Source: Anabaena lutea FACHB-196
GTDB taxonomy: Bacteria > Cyanobacteriota > Cyanobacteriia > Cyanobacteriales > Nostocaceae
NCBI RefSeq assembly: GCF_014698305.1
Contig: NZ_JACJST010000003.1
Location: forward strand, 288,063 to 352,062
Direction: 5' to 3'
DNA: 64,000 bases
In this document: positions 46,175-55,904 of the stretch, one piece after another
How positions within the stretch are numbered: position 1 is the stretch's first letter
How the letters are laid out: the number at the start of each line of letters is the position of its first letter
Translations under genes and position numbers: made by a program
Notes under the pieces: model-generated
What the model saw: only the letters and a program-made list of their open reading frames with translations
Databases searched by the model: none
What the model was told of the DNA's origin: nothing

Positions 46175-47614
46175 TTACCTTGAGTTTTGATTGAATAATT
46201 GTTTCCATGTAGCTGTTATTCCTCCTAGTTCATGAATTAGAAAACCAATTCCAAATAAACCATAGAAGAACATAGCGATTGTAATATTTAAAACCAAATT
46301 TAAATGCCATTTTTTAAGTATAATAAATACTATTGATATTGCTATACTCATCAAAATAGGTCGAAACATTATTTTCCATAAACGTAAATAAAATAGCCGA
46401 GTATGAACAGTATAAAGGAGTATTAAAAAAGCAGTAGTAGATGCTACTACTTCCATAACGGCTGCACCCATTAACTTATACTGAGAAATTAATATCACAC
46501 CTGACATCCCTCCGATAACAGTTGTAGCAATCGTTTCAATGAGATTTATCTTCTCAAGTCCATTAGCTAAAAGAACATAATTTAATATTCTTACGAAAGG
46601 ATAGACAATCAGTGTTAATGAACTGACCTGAAGAGCTAAAGTAGCATCGCTAAAATTGGTATCTTGATAAATAAATTTGAGTAAATCTCCCCCCACAAAA
46701 AAAATTCCGATCACAAATGGTAATGACATTCCCATCAGGATTTCAATAATATTTTCAGTAACATGAAGCTGGCTCTCCTGTGTTTTGTCTACTGCCTTGG
46801 TGATGCGGGGGAAAATAGCTAAACTTAAACTATTGACAATCATCATAAAAGGTTGCTGTAATTGCGCGATAGCACCACAAAGACCGACTAGAAGCTCATT
46901 ACCTAAAAGTGAAATAATGAGTATTTCCATTTTACTAGCTATCATTCCTACTGCATCAATAGCTAAAAATGTACGCGCTGACTTGAAAAGTCGCCATATA
47001 TAATCTTTATTAATCTGCCATTTTAGTGTAACTATTCGTGTAGTAAAAATCCATTCAATTAGGCAAATTAATGTTTCCGAAATTACAAATATTCCAGCTA
47101 AATAATTCACTCCATAATTCAGTTGCATACACCAAAGCATTACTAGCAATCGCAGAATATAAATAGGTGCTGTAGAAATGGCAATCAAATCCATTCTCTC
47201 TTCAGCCTGAAAAACTGCCTCGGTGATGTTAGAAAGGGCAAAAGGAATGATTGCTAAACCCATAATGTAACAAACTGTTGAGGTATCAGAGTTATAAGGA
47301 AGTATGAACACCACAACAACTAATACTAGATAACTAATACCGCTTAATACCAACTGTAAGAAAGTACCACTTACTAAATAAACAGATATTTCTTCAGGGT
47401 TGCGAGATAATTCTCGTGTAAATAAGGTCTTGAGACCTTGTGAAGCAATACTGACAAAAATAAAGTAGTAGCTGAATGCGAGGATATATTGCCCTAATAC
47501 ATAGGCTCCCAAAGTACGAGATATGGCTGCTGTGATTAAAAAGGTGGTAATGCTTTGTACTAATCGGGTGACTAACAGTGATACAGTATTTTTTGCTAAT
47601 TGGTATTTTGCCAT
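46175..47614 (-). CDS. Wzx-like polysaccharide flippase, copy 1
   Basis: This 479-residue protein has about 14 hydrophobic segments and the opening NTVSLLVTRLVQSITTFLIT, matching the MATE/MVF-type oligosaccharide flippases (RfbX/Wzx). It would move lipid-linked repeat units across the inner membrane. It is clearly paralogous to the protein encoded at 53374-54816: both share LGAYxLGQYxLAFSYYF and YNSxTSTVCYI in the same positions. Each is associated with a GT2 gene on its upstream side, so the pair looks duplicated. Confidence 0.9.
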   Translation of the reverse strand: MAKYQLAKNTVSLLVTRLVQSITTFLITAAISRTLGAYVLGQYILAFSYYFIFVSIASQGLKTLFTRELSRNPEEISVYLVSGTFLQLVLSGISYLVLVVVVFILPYNSDTSTVCYIMGLAIIPFALSNITEAVFQAEERMDLIAISTAPIYILRLLVMLWCMQLNYGVNYLAGIFVISETLICLIEWIFTTRIVTLKWQINKDYIWRLFKSARTFLAIDAVGMIASKMEILIISLLGNELLVGLCGAIAQLQQPFMMIVNSLSLAIFPRITKAVDKTQESQLHVTENIIEILMGMSLPFVIGIFFVGGDLLKFIYQDTNFSDATLALQVSSLTLIVYPFVRILNYVLLANGLEKINLIETIATTVIGGMSGVILISQYKLMGAAVMEVVASTTAFLILLYTVHTRLFYLRLWKIMFRPILMSIAISIVFIILKKWHLNLVLNITIAMFFYGLFGIGFLIHELGGITATWKQLFNQNSR

Positions 47615-47674
47615 TTTTTTTATAAATTTAGTTATTATCTAGTACATAGACATAAATCCTTATTTTCATAAAAA

Positions 47675-48721
47675 TTACTCTATTTTATTTGATGCTTTTA
47701 CGGAAATATTTGATAACTTTCTTTGTTTTTTGGTCGAATAAAAAATATCATAGGCTGCTTTGTTACCAAAAAGATATAATTGAATGCGCCGATTGATAAT
47801 ACCGGGAATGTTGCGAATTAAATAAGTGAAAAAGTAGGGGTTATATAGCATTTCTTTCAATGCGGTTAACCATTTTTTGTCCTTGAGAGGTTCTATAACA
47901 CGGTAATAGGCTAAATGTTTTTTAAAAACTGTATAGTTTATGGATAAAGCATGAGCCAACTGGGGTTGTTTCTTAAGTATTTCTTCTTTATCCATGAAAG
48001 TTATTGTTGCTTCACAATCTTGAGTAAGACGTGTTACTTTAGCTGTAAAAACTAGAGAACCTGAGCGAGAAAGATAAAAATAATATGGCTCGGGAACAAG
48101 GAAGAACCGCGCTCCTCTGACTAAACAAGTTAAAGCCAACCAAAAATCTTGAGATACTTTTATGCCTGGATCATATTTAATATCTTGTTGAATCAGAAAT
48201 TCACGTCTGAATAAAGGTTTAGATATGCCTAAATGCAGACCTGGTTTTCTATATATATCTGTTTCCACAAAAAAGACTGGATCTATTTGCTTAGTTGTGG
48301 GTATAGATTCTCCACTTTCTTGAATTAGGGTACTCCAAGGTGATTCTTCACCATCTTTAATAAGATATAAATCATCCGCAATCATATCTGCATTTTCTTG
48401 GTATGCTAACTGCACAAGTCTTTCTAGTCGTTCGGGCGCATACCAATCATCGGAATCTAAAACAGCAATCCAATTGCCTTTAGCTTCCTCAATTGCTCGA
48501 TTACGTGTACCACCAGCACCCAGGTTTTCAGAGTTAATAAATACTTTCAGCCGTTCATCTGTAAAGCTACTCACAACTTCTAATGTGTTATCAGTCGAGG
48601 CATCATCTACAACAATTACTTCAATATTTTTAAGAGTTTGCCCCAGTGCTGACTCGATTGAACGAGAAATATAGGCTGAGGTATTATAAGCTGGAATAAT
48701 TACAGATACTTCTGGATTCAT
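47675..48721 (-). CDS. GT2 glycosyltransferase, copy 1
   Basis: This 348-residue protein has a GT-A domain: VSVIIPAYNTSAYISRSIES, then EVIVVDDASTDNT and the metal-binding DSDD in WIAVLDSDDWY. The inverting transferase site is in the N-terminal 230 residues; the C-terminal part is helical. Sequence and arrangement closely match the copy at 54897-55862 (both have MIADDLY- or MVADDIY-type and PWSTL(I/F)(Q/R)ESGE segments). It lies 60 bp upstream of flippase copy 1. Confidence 0.92.
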   Translation of the reverse strand: MNPEVSVIIPAYNTSAYISRSIESALGQTLKNIEVIVVDDASTDNTLEVVSSFTDERLKVFINSENLGAGGTRNRAIEEAKGNWIAVLDSDDWYAPERLERLVQLAYQENADMIADDLYLIKDGEESPWSTLIQESGESIPTTKQIDPVFFVETDIYRKPGLHLGISKPLFRREFLIQQDIKYDPGIKVSQDFWLALTCLVRGARFFLVPEPYYFYLSRSGSLVFTAKVTRLTQDCEATITFMDKEEILKKQPQLAHALSINYTVFKKHLAYYRVIEPLKDKKWLTALKEMLYNPYFFTYLIRNIPGIINRRIQLYLFGNKAAYDIFYSTKKQRKLSNISVKASNKIE

Positions 48722-48735
48722 GCTGAATTTTTCTA

Positions 48736-49674
48736 TTATTTAATAAGTTGTTTCAACTGTTTTTTAATCAATTTCAGTTTTTCCTTCAAGTGATTAAAGG
48801 GTACTGATCTATCAAGCCGATTTACTTCTTCACTGGATAACTTGATTGTCAGAGCATTCACTGATGCTTCCACACTAGCAGGCTTACTAGCTCCAATAAT
48901 GGGAACAATTATAGGTGATTTGGTTCGTAACCATGCCAGCATCAAGTTATATATAGAAATTCCTTTTTCTTCAGCTATTTGAGTGAAAACTGAGAGATTT
49001 TCTAGAGGGCTGGTACGACGCGCACCTTTAATACCACCAAAAGGACTTGAGGCCATAAAGGTTAATCCCTCTTGCTCACAGTATTTCAATACTCCGTCAA
49101 ATTCAGGATGGCGATACCAGGGATTAAACTGATTTTGAATAGCCACAATCTCAACGACTTCACGGGCGCGTTTGATCTCTTCTACCGAATAGTTGGACAG
49201 TCCCACAAAACGGATAATTCCCTCTTTGACTGCTTCTTTAGCTGGGGTAAGCGATCGCTCAATCGTGTAATTTGGATCAGGTCTGTGATGCAGCCACATA
49301 TCTATCGGTTTATCACCACCGAGTGCCTCAAAACTTTCTCGAATTGTTTGCCGCAGATGATCAGGATTACCGTTAAGTATCCAATTTCCTCCTGAACGAG
49401 TGTAACCGCCTTTGGTGACTATGAAAACATTACTTGTATCACCGTTGTATTGTTGTAAAGCCTTGCGGATTAATCGCTCATTATCATGTTTGTCTGACTC
49501 ATCCCGGCAATAGGAGTCGGCAGTATCAATTAAATTGATGCCAAAATCGAGACCACGATGGATAGTTTCTATTGCTTGTAATTCAGGTGGTTTAGTAATT
49601 AAAGATAGTGCCATAGCTCCAAGGGAAAGTTCACTGATGCTAACACTGGTATTACCGAGTTTTTTTATTTCCAT
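48736..49674 (-). CDS. Aldo/keto reductase
   Basis: This 312-residue TIM-barrel oxidoreductase has the aldo/keto reductase tetrad: Asp and Tyr in LIDTADSYCRDESD, Lys in VTKGGYTRS and His in WLHHRPDPNYT. NADPH-binding segments (SNYSVEEIKRA, IIGASKPASVEASV) are present. It starts 61 bp from the Cys-rich gene region and lies 14 bp upstream of GT2 copy 1, so it is in the same transcription unit. It may reduce a keto-sugar or another precursor for the polysaccharide, but the substrate is unknown. Confidence 0.92.
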   Translation of the reverse strand: MEIKKLGNTSVSISELSLGAMALSLITKPPELQAIETIHRGLDFGINLIDTADSYCRDESDKHDNERLIRKALQQYNGDTSNVFIVTKGGYTRSGGNWILNGNPDHLRQTIRESFEALGGDKPIDMWLHHRPDPNYTIERSLTPAKEAVKEGIIRFVGLSNYSVEEIKRAREVVEIVAIQNQFNPWYRHPEFDGVLKYCEQEGLTFMASSPFGGIKGARRTSPLENLSVFTQIAEEKGISIYNLMLAWLRTKSPIIVPIIGASKPASVEASVNALTIKLSSEEVNRLDRSVPFNHLKEKLKLIKKQLKQLIK

Positions 49675-49834
49675 TTAGTTAAGCTCTCTTGTTCTTAATT
49701 TGCTGTATTTTCAGATCATATTGGTAAGCTAGGGGAGATTTAACTTATATAGTAAGGACGGGCAAAATGCCCATCCTAGAAAACAGAAATATGCAAATTT
49801 GAGTTTGATTGGCTGATGAGACTAAGTTTGTGAA

Positions 49835-50470
49835 TTAGCAATGGAAATCTACAACTTCTTGACCATTTTCTAAAACACTTTTTTTAGCATAGCCAAGGAT
49901 AACTTTTTCTAAGCCATATTTAAATACTACACTGCGAATTTTTTCACTTGCCTCATGATGAAATTGTAAAAATTTGTAAGCAGGTAAGCGGCATTGACTT
50001 TCAACAAATAAAATAGCCCCTTCAGAAAAGTATACTGGGTGCGTTCGACAAATAAATGGTTTATTTCCATTGCATAAACCCATTTTGCTACAGTAAATAG
50101 TTTTTCTCCCTGGCAACTCCTCATGATCAGTCAAACGAAAATCCCAGTCATTAATAACATCTGTAAACATCTTTTCTTCATTAGGCAAGAGGTTGAGTCT
50201 CGTATTGGCTGGGCAGCAATAGCAACCCTTTAAAACACCACCATCATAATTAGGAGTATTTAAAGGGCGGTAACAGGGAGTGCCATCACTAAGTTCACTG
50301 TATAGTTGTTCAAACCATTTACGTGTAAAATGCTGAGAAGCATCTGAAACTTCAAAATCGGGAGGAACTTGTAAATCAGATTTGCTAAAACTTTGTTTTA
50401 GTTTTAACTTTCTCAGAAGATAAACCGCGACTCTTTTAAACAAGGACACAATTTCTGCTGACTTTTTCAT
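49835..50470 (-). CDS. Cys-rich YkgJ-like protein of unknown function
   Basis: I do not recognise this 211-residue protein beyond its cysteine pattern. GCYCC near residue 80, YCSKMGLC, FICRTHP and QCRLP together resemble the metal- or Fe-S-binding arrangement of YkgJ-type proteins (CxxxCxxCC, then C...CRxYP). There is a short basic N-terminus and no signal peptide. An AGGAATAAGAG purine-rich stretch precedes the ATG. It lies between the alkaline-phosphatase-superfamily gene and the aldo/keto reductase gene, all on the minus strand, so a role in polymer modification or lipid metabolism is possible but unproven. Confidence 0.65.
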   Translation of the reverse strand: MKKSAEIVSLFKRVAVYLLRKLKLKQSFSKSDLQVPPDFEVSDASQHFTRKWFEQLYSELSDGTPCYRPLNTPNYDGGVLKGCYCCPANTRLNLLPNEEKMFTDVINDWDFRLTDHEELPGRKTIYCSKMGLCNGNKPFICRTHPVYFSEGAILFVESQCRLPAYKFLQFHHEASEKIRSVVFKYGLEKVILGYAKKSVLENGQEVVDFHC

Positions 50471-50534
50471 CTCTTATTCCTCAATTTATATTCCTAAAGT
50501 TAAATCTCAGATCCTCTAATAGTGGCTTGTTGTT

Positions 50535-52202
50535 TTAGTTATTAACTGGAGTATTTTTTAAAAGGGACTTACCATCAAAGTAATCAGGAATTGGCGCACC
50601 CATTAGTTCCAAAATAGTTGGGGCTAAGTCCACACTTTCACCATCTGGCAAGTTAGAACCAGGGGTAATACCTGGACCTTTAGCCATCAAAAATCCCCGA
50701 TTCCAATGACTACCAGCACGGAAGTAAGTGAGAGGGCCAATGCGTCCAACATCAGGACTATCGACAACATCTGTCATCCGCTCATGCCATAATACCAACA
50801 AGTCGGAATCTGGCAGTTTAGGATTATTTTCAGTCGCAGATTTCCGCGTTCGGACTACTTGTTTGACTAAAGGTTCACCCGTTCTACCATCTTTGAGACG
50901 ATAGAGAACTTGAGTCAGTTCATCACACAGAGCCTCATACTCGGAAGGTGAAACAATTCCATTTCCCTCTCTTCCTTGCAGATTAATCCGAATATGTCCA
51001 TGAGCAAAAGATGGTAAAGCAAAGGCTCTCATTTGAGACCAGAGAGGTTGATACCACCTAGCAGGCATCCAACCAAAAGGAACTGATTCTTCCATGAGTC
51101 GGTAGGGAGAAGCTAAACCATTCTGATCAGAGTGTAAAAACTTGCTAGGAGTTAGGGGTTTCAGTAACCGCTTGATGGGATTGGGTTCATAGTTCTTAAT
51201 CCATACTTCACCTGGCCAAGAGTTACGAATAGGATTGGTTGTGATGGGTGGAGGAGAAACTTGTAAATTTCCTGATCCAATAGCAGTTTTGCCAGGAAAG
51301 TTAAAGCGATAAAGTATTTCTGGCAAAAATGCTGCACTTGGTATATCGCTGTAATTAGTACCCATGCCATGCAGTGAAAAACACAATATATAAGCGTTTT
51401 CCGGTGCTTCAGCTAATATTTTTCCTATCCCTGCATCAATATTTTGGTATGTTTCCAATAGTGGGTCAGGAACAGTACCATTTTTGCTCAGGTACGGGTA
51501 AAGTGGGTGATCTGATTGGCTGTAATTGTATATATCATGGCCTGCTGTGTGTGGCTCACCAAAAATAGTTAAGTATAAATCCCAAGGTTCTCGCTGTAGT
51601 AAGTCGCAAGAAATCGCTGTGCGTTTGCTAATACTTTCTTTGAGTGCTGGTTGCAGCCATTTTACATAATCTAGATCCCACCAAACACCAGTATCATTAA
51701 ACAGGATTGGATTTTCTCCATACTGACGAATGATTTCTGGGAAAAGTTCAGGAGGGTTTGAACCACTAGTAGCATAGGGAAAATGTCCTCCCCAACCTAG
51801 CATTTGAAATCCATTAACTTGTTCAGAAATTCTGCTTACAGGTAAGTCAAAAACTGCAACTTTATAGTTATCTCCTAGGGCATAAAAAGGAGGGTATTCC
51901 TTGTAATCGTAACCACTCAGAAACAGATCACAATCAATTTCATAGTTTTCTGGTTTATACTTAACGATGTCCCAATATCCAGTTTTATCTGCACCACAAC
52001 CTGTGGAAAATTGCGCCCACAATCCTTCAGTTACTATATATTCTGTTGGATTACCGCAGTATTTAGCCGTATTTTTTATCAATCCATAGGCTCCTTGCTG
52101 TCGCAGTTTACTAATGTTTTTTAGATGTCCTTGGGAGATCCATTTATCTATTAAAACTGGATCTCCAGCGTCCATTCCAATTGCAATTACAGGATTTTTC
52201 AT
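50535..52202 (-). CDS. Alkaline phosphatase superfamily protein (nucleotide pyrophosphatase/phosphodiesterase-like)
   Basis: This 555-residue protein matches the type I phosphodiesterase branch of the alkaline phosphatase superfamily: AIGMDAGDP at the N-terminus, a candidate nucleophile region in TEGLWAQFSTGCG, the metal-binding GEPHTAGHD and the C-terminal GSHWNRGFLMAKGPG. One usual metal motif, DHG, reads LHG in FSLHGMGTNYSD, so one zinc ligand may be missing. There is no clear signal peptide. The chosen start is the ATG at 52202 preceded by GGAAATAAC; a TTG at 52220 is the longer alternative. Such proteins transfer or remove phospho-groups in some surface-glycan clusters; the role here is inferred. 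Confidence 0.83.
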   Translation of the reverse strand: MKNPVIAIGMDAGDPVLIDKWISQGHLKNISKLRQQGAYGLIKNTAKYCGNPTEYIVTEGLWAQFSTGCGADKTGYWDIVKYKPENYEIDCDLFLSGYDYKEYPPFYALGDNYKVAVFDLPVSRISEQVNGFQMLGWGGHFPYATSGSNPPELFPEIIRQYGENPILFNDTGVWWDLDYVKWLQPALKESISKRTAISCDLLQREPWDLYLTIFGEPHTAGHDIYNYSQSDHPLYPYLSKNGTVPDPLLETYQNIDAGIGKILAEAPENAYILCFSLHGMGTNYSDIPSAAFLPEILYRFNFPGKTAIGSGNLQVSPPPITTNPIRNSWPGEVWIKNYEPNPIKRLLKPLTPSKFLHSDQNGLASPYRLMEESVPFGWMPARWYQPLWSQMRAFALPSFAHGHIRINLQGREGNGIVSPSEYEALCDELTQVLYRLKDGRTGEPLVKQVVRTRKSATENNPKLPDSDLLVLWHERMTDVVDSPDVGRIGPLTYFRAGSHWNRGFLMAKGPGITPGSNLPDGESVDLAPTILELMGAPIPDYFDGKSLLKNTPVNN

Positions 52203-52285
52203 GTTATTTCCAAATTCCAATTTAGCTAGGATTTATTCTTATAAAGATGCAAAATCTATGCTTAAGCTAGGCAAATAAGGCTAAC

Positions 52286-53371
52286 TTACTTCAATATTTT
52301 TCGGTAAACATCTACCGTTTTATTAGCAATATTCGCCCAATTCAAATCTTCTTGGCAACGCCTGACGGTCGCTGTTTGCATCTGGCTATATAATTGATTA
52401 TCTTTCAATAAATTAATAATACCATCTGCCAAAGCTTTAACGTCACTTGGTGGAACTAATAATCCATCTTTTTTATGTTGAACTATCTCACTTAAACCTC
52501 CTACGTCAGAAGCAATGACTGGTATTCCCATGCCATAGGATAAAGCGGCTACGCCACTCTGAGATGCTTCAATATAAGGAAGAATTGAAATTTTACTGCG
52601 CTGAAACAAACTTAGCATTTCTTCCCGTTCAATATAACGATTTAATATTTCATAGCGTTGATCATCATAACCTTGGGGAAAATAGCGGTCTAAATTTTCT
52701 CCCCGTCCCGCAATAATTAATTTAACCTCTGGGATGCTGGCAGCGACTAATGGCATAGCTTCTAATAAATATTTCAATCCTTTATATGGCCAAATCCTAC
52801 CAATAAATAGCAGTGTATAAGGTTCTTTAACTACATCTTTTGTTTTTGCTAATCGCTTATACAAACTACCAAGTTCTCCGTGGGGAAGAACATTTAATTT
52901 CTGTGCAGGAATTTTAAAGTGTGTGATCATCGCATCTCTCAAGTTTTCAGCATGAATAATGATCTGTTGGGAACGGTAGAAAGCTATCCGCCGGGTGTAC
53001 TCTGAACCAGGAATACTCCCTCGATCTCCAGGATGACGAAAGACATCATGAATTGTTGTTACTAATGGGGGCATTTTGTTAAGAAATAAAGTCAAGTCAT
53101 ACCAAGGATCATTAGTTTCCTGAACATGGAGTATATCCGGCTGTGATTGATGAATAATCTCCATCATCTCACCCATAGCTAATAGGTTGCGTACGTCGCG
53201 AATACGAGGTTTTTGAAAGTTTAGTACGCGGATGCGTGGATCTAGTAAATTCTGAGATTTGGCAGATAATTCTTGTGGATGTATCAGGGTTAAATCCACA
53301 TAGTTGGCCAACCCATTTGCTAGTTCAATAGTATATTCATTAAAACAGAAATGCAAAAGTGAAATTTTCAT
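52286..53371 (-). CDS. GT4 glycosyltransferase
   Basis: This 361-residue GT-B protein has LLFIGRIWPYKGLKYLLEAM at the start of the C-terminal donor domain and the Gly-rich sugar-nucleotide loop in SDVGGLSEIV. The EX7E region reads EASQSGVAALSYG, where the second Glu is absent. The N-terminal domain contains ILHVQETNDPWYDLTLFL. It starts 2 bp after flippase copy 2 ends, so the two are tightly coupled. The transferred sugar is unknown. Confidence 0.9.
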   Translation of the reverse strand: MKISLLHFCFNEYTIELANGLANYVDLTLIHPQELSAKSQNLLDPRIRVLNFQKPRIRDVRNLLAMGEMMEIIHQSQPDILHVQETNDPWYDLTLFLNKMPPLVTTIHDVFRHPGDRGSIPGSEYTRRIAFYRSQQIIIHAENLRDAMITHFKIPAQKLNVLPHGELGSLYKRLAKTKDVVKEPYTLLFIGRIWPYKGLKYLLEAMPLVAASIPEVKLIIAGRGENLDRYFPQGYDDQRYEILNRYIEREEMLSLFQRSKISILPYIEASQSGVAALSYGMGIPVIASDVGGLSEIVQHKKDGLLVPPSDVKALADGIINLLKDNQLYSQMQTATVRRCQEDLNWANIANKTVDVYRKILK

Positions 53372-53373
53372 AA

Positions 53374-54816
53374 TTATGACCGCTTTTTAAATAAAAATTT
53401 CTCACATACTACACGAAAACCACCAGAGGATTGGATGGCTATGTAAGCGACTATGACGATGTAAAACGACGTAGCAGTCAGCATCTTTAATAAAATATTG
53501 AGACTGAATCTTTCTAAAATCACAAATAGGCTTAACATCAACATAGTAATTATTATTGGTCGTCTTATAGTTATTAATATTTGTAGATGAAATAGGTTTT
53601 TGTAGACGTGATAAATATATGCGAAACCGGCAATAATTTGTATTAATAAGCTAGAAATAGCAGCACCATTTAGCTGGTATTTATTAACCAGAATAATACT
53701 CAATAATATCCCTAAAATAGAAGTTATTATTACTGTAATTAAGTTAAGTTTCTCAAATCCATTTGCCACCAAAGCATAACTGAGTGGTCTGGTATAAGAT
53801 GATGCCACTAGACCCACTGCAAGTATATTCAAAGCCGTAGTTGCCTGAGTAAAGTTAGGATTACTATAAATTAAAATTAGTAAATCTTGTCCAAGAAATA
53901 AAACTCCGACAACTAATGGAAGGGAAACAATTAGCAGCATTTCTACTACATTTTCTGACAATTGACGCTGTTTTTCTCGCCCTAAATCAACTGTTTTTGA
54001 CATTCTTGGAAATACGGCTACTACTAGGCTATAGGCAATCAATTGAAAAGGTTGCATTAACTGTACAACAGCACCATACATTCCTACAACTACCTCTCCT
54101 CCTAATAATGAGAGGATGAGAATTTGCATCCTATCCTTGATCACATTCATTCCTTCAATGAATAAAAATATCCAAGCTGCTTTGACAGTCCTGCGTATAA
54201 AATCACTATTAATTTGCCATTGGGGTGTAACAAATTGTAGAATAAAACCCCATTCAATCAACACAATTAAAGTTTCAGAAATTACCATAATTGCGACTAA
54301 CCAGTTCACCCCATGCTTGAGATTCATTACCCAGATCATGAGGAACAAGCGCAGGATGTAAATAGGTACTGTACTGATAGTAATCAAGTACATTCTTTCG
54401 TAAGCCTGAAAAATTGCCTCCGTGATATTAGAAAGGGAAAAGGGGACAATCATTAAGCCCAAAATGTAGCAGACAGTAGATGTCTCAGAATTATATGGTA
54501 GTGCAAATACTAACACTACCATTGCTAGATAACCAATCAGACTAAATACTAACTGCAATAGAGTACCATTTACTAAGTAAAGTGGTGTTTCTTGGGGATG
54601 GCGCGATATTTCTCTAGTAAATAGTGTTTTAAACCCCCCAGCAGTAATGGTCATAAACACAAAGTAATAGCTAAACGCAAGAGTATACTGTCCTAGTTGA
54701 TAAGCTCCAAGAATCCGAGCTATGAATGCAACTAATACAAAGCTTGTTACACTTTGTGTAACCCGATTAGTCAGTAATGAAATAGAATTTCCAAGTAATT
54801 TTGTTGTCCATGCCAT
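53374..54816 (-). CDS. Wzx-like polysaccharide flippase, copy 2
   Basis: This 480-residue, roughly 14-helix membrane protein opens GNSISLLTNRVTQSVTSFVL and is paralogous to flippase copy 1. Shared landmarks include LGAYQLGQYTLAFSYYF, LFTREISRHP(Q/E)E and PFSLSNITEAIFQA. It should flip lipid-linked oligosaccharide. Two flippases in one cluster suggest either two different repeat units or a partial cluster duplication. It lies 80 bp downstream of GT2 copy 2. Confidence 0.9.
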   Translation of the reverse strand: MAWTTKLLGNSISLLTNRVTQSVTSFVLVAFIARILGAYQLGQYTLAFSYYFVFMTITAGGFKTLFTREISRHPQETPLYLVNGTLLQLVFSLIGYLAMVVLVFALPYNSETSTVCYILGLMIVPFSLSNITEAIFQAYERMYLITISTVPIYILRLFLMIWVMNLKHGVNWLVAIMVISETLIVLIEWGFILQFVTPQWQINSDFIRRTVKAAWIFLFIEGMNVIKDRMQILILSLLGGEVVVGMYGAVVQLMQPFQLIAYSLVVAVFPRMSKTVDLGREKQRQLSENVVEMLLIVSLPLVVGVLFLGQDLLILIYSNPNFTQATTALNILAVGLVASSYTRPLSYALVANGFEKLNLITVIITSILGILLSIILVNKYQLNGAAISSLLIQIIAGFAYIYHVYKNLFHLQILITIRRPIIITMLMLSLFVILERFSLNILLKMLTATSFYIVIVAYIAIQSSGGFRVVCEKFLFKKRS

Positions 54817-54896
54817 CTGAATAAGTTAATTCCTTTAGATATATTTAGCAAGCCTTAGATACAAGATAACTATGTTCATCGATCAATTTAATTTAT

Positions 54897-55862
54897 TCAA
54901 TGAACTAATTTAGCTAGAAAATAATTCCATCTTCTTGATAGTATCCTGGGAAGTTGGTTAATAAAGTGAAGAAAGAAGTAAGGATTATTTCTCATTAACA
55001 ACAATACATTTAAAAATTCACCTTGCTTAATGGCATCAACAACAATAAAATATGACCTAATTTTTTCTAATTTAGTTATACGCTTAGATAAAGCATCTAA
55101 TAACTGAGGATTTTTTTTGGCAACGGGTTGTTCACTGAAACATAGGTTAGCAGTAACAAATTGATTAAGTCGTTCTATTTTAGTTTTCTTGGTTAATGCC
55201 CCTGGACGGCTACGATAAAAATAATAGGCTTGGGGAATAATATAAAAACGAGCGCCATTAGCTAAACAGCTTAAATAAAACCAGAAATCTTGCCCTAGTC
55301 TAATATTATTGAGATACTCAATTCTGTGTTTTAATAAAAATTCCCTTTTGATTATAGGTTTTGTAAGTCCAAGAGTTAATCCACCTACACCAGGTAAATC
55401 ACTTTCCACAAAAAATACCGGCTCAATTTGCATGATTTCATCAAATTTTTCCCCACTTTCTCTGAATAATGTACTCCAAGGAAATTCCTCGCCGTCATTG
55501 ATATGATATATGTCATCAGCGACCATATCCACTGGTTGAGAATTTGCCACAGCTAAAAGCTTTTCCAATCTATATGGAGCATACCAATCATCTGAGTCGA
55601 GTAAGGCTATCCATTTTCCAGTTGCTGCTCTGATAGCGCGGTTGCGTGCAGCAGCAGCACCTAGATTTTCTGGATTAGTTAGCACTTTAACTCGCGGATC
55701 ACTAAAGCTTTTAGCTAGTGCTAATGTAGCATCAGTCGAGGCATCATCTACTACAATGATTTCTAAATTATCCAGTGTTTGTTGCAATACAGATTCAATG
55801 GCTTTGCCTATATATTTTTCTGTATTATAAGCAGGAATGATGACTGATACTACTGGATTCAT
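54897..55862 (-). CDS. GT2 glycosyltransferase, copy 2
   Basis: This 321-residue GT-A transferase has VSVIIPAYNTEKYIGKAIES, IIVVDDASTDATLAL and the metal-binding DSDD in WIALLDSDDWY. It is close to GT2 copy 1 over most of its length, with shared PWSTLFRESGE and LGQDFWFYLSCLANGARFY-type segments. It is the second gene after the initiating transferase. The paralogy and shared order with a flippase gene argue for a duplicated two-gene cassette. Confidence 0.92.
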   Translation of the reverse strand: MNPVVSVIIPAYNTEKYIGKAIESVLQQTLDNLEIIVVDDASTDATLALAKSFSDPRVKVLTNPENLGAAAARNRAIRAATGKWIALLDSDDWYAPYRLEKLLAVANSQPVDMVADDIYHINDGEEFPWSTLFRESGEKFDEIMQIEPVFFVESDLPGVGGLTLGLTKPIIKREFLLKHRIEYLNNIRLGQDFWFYLSCLANGARFYIIPQAYYFYRSRPGALTKKTKIERLNQFVTANLCFSEQPVAKKNPQLLDALSKRITKLEKIRSYFIVVDAIKQGEFLNVLLLMRNNPYFFLHFINQLPRILSRRWNYFLAKLVH

Positions 55863-55904
55863 ATTCTTATTCTACATGGATTATTTGCTTGATAACTATT
55901 GTTT

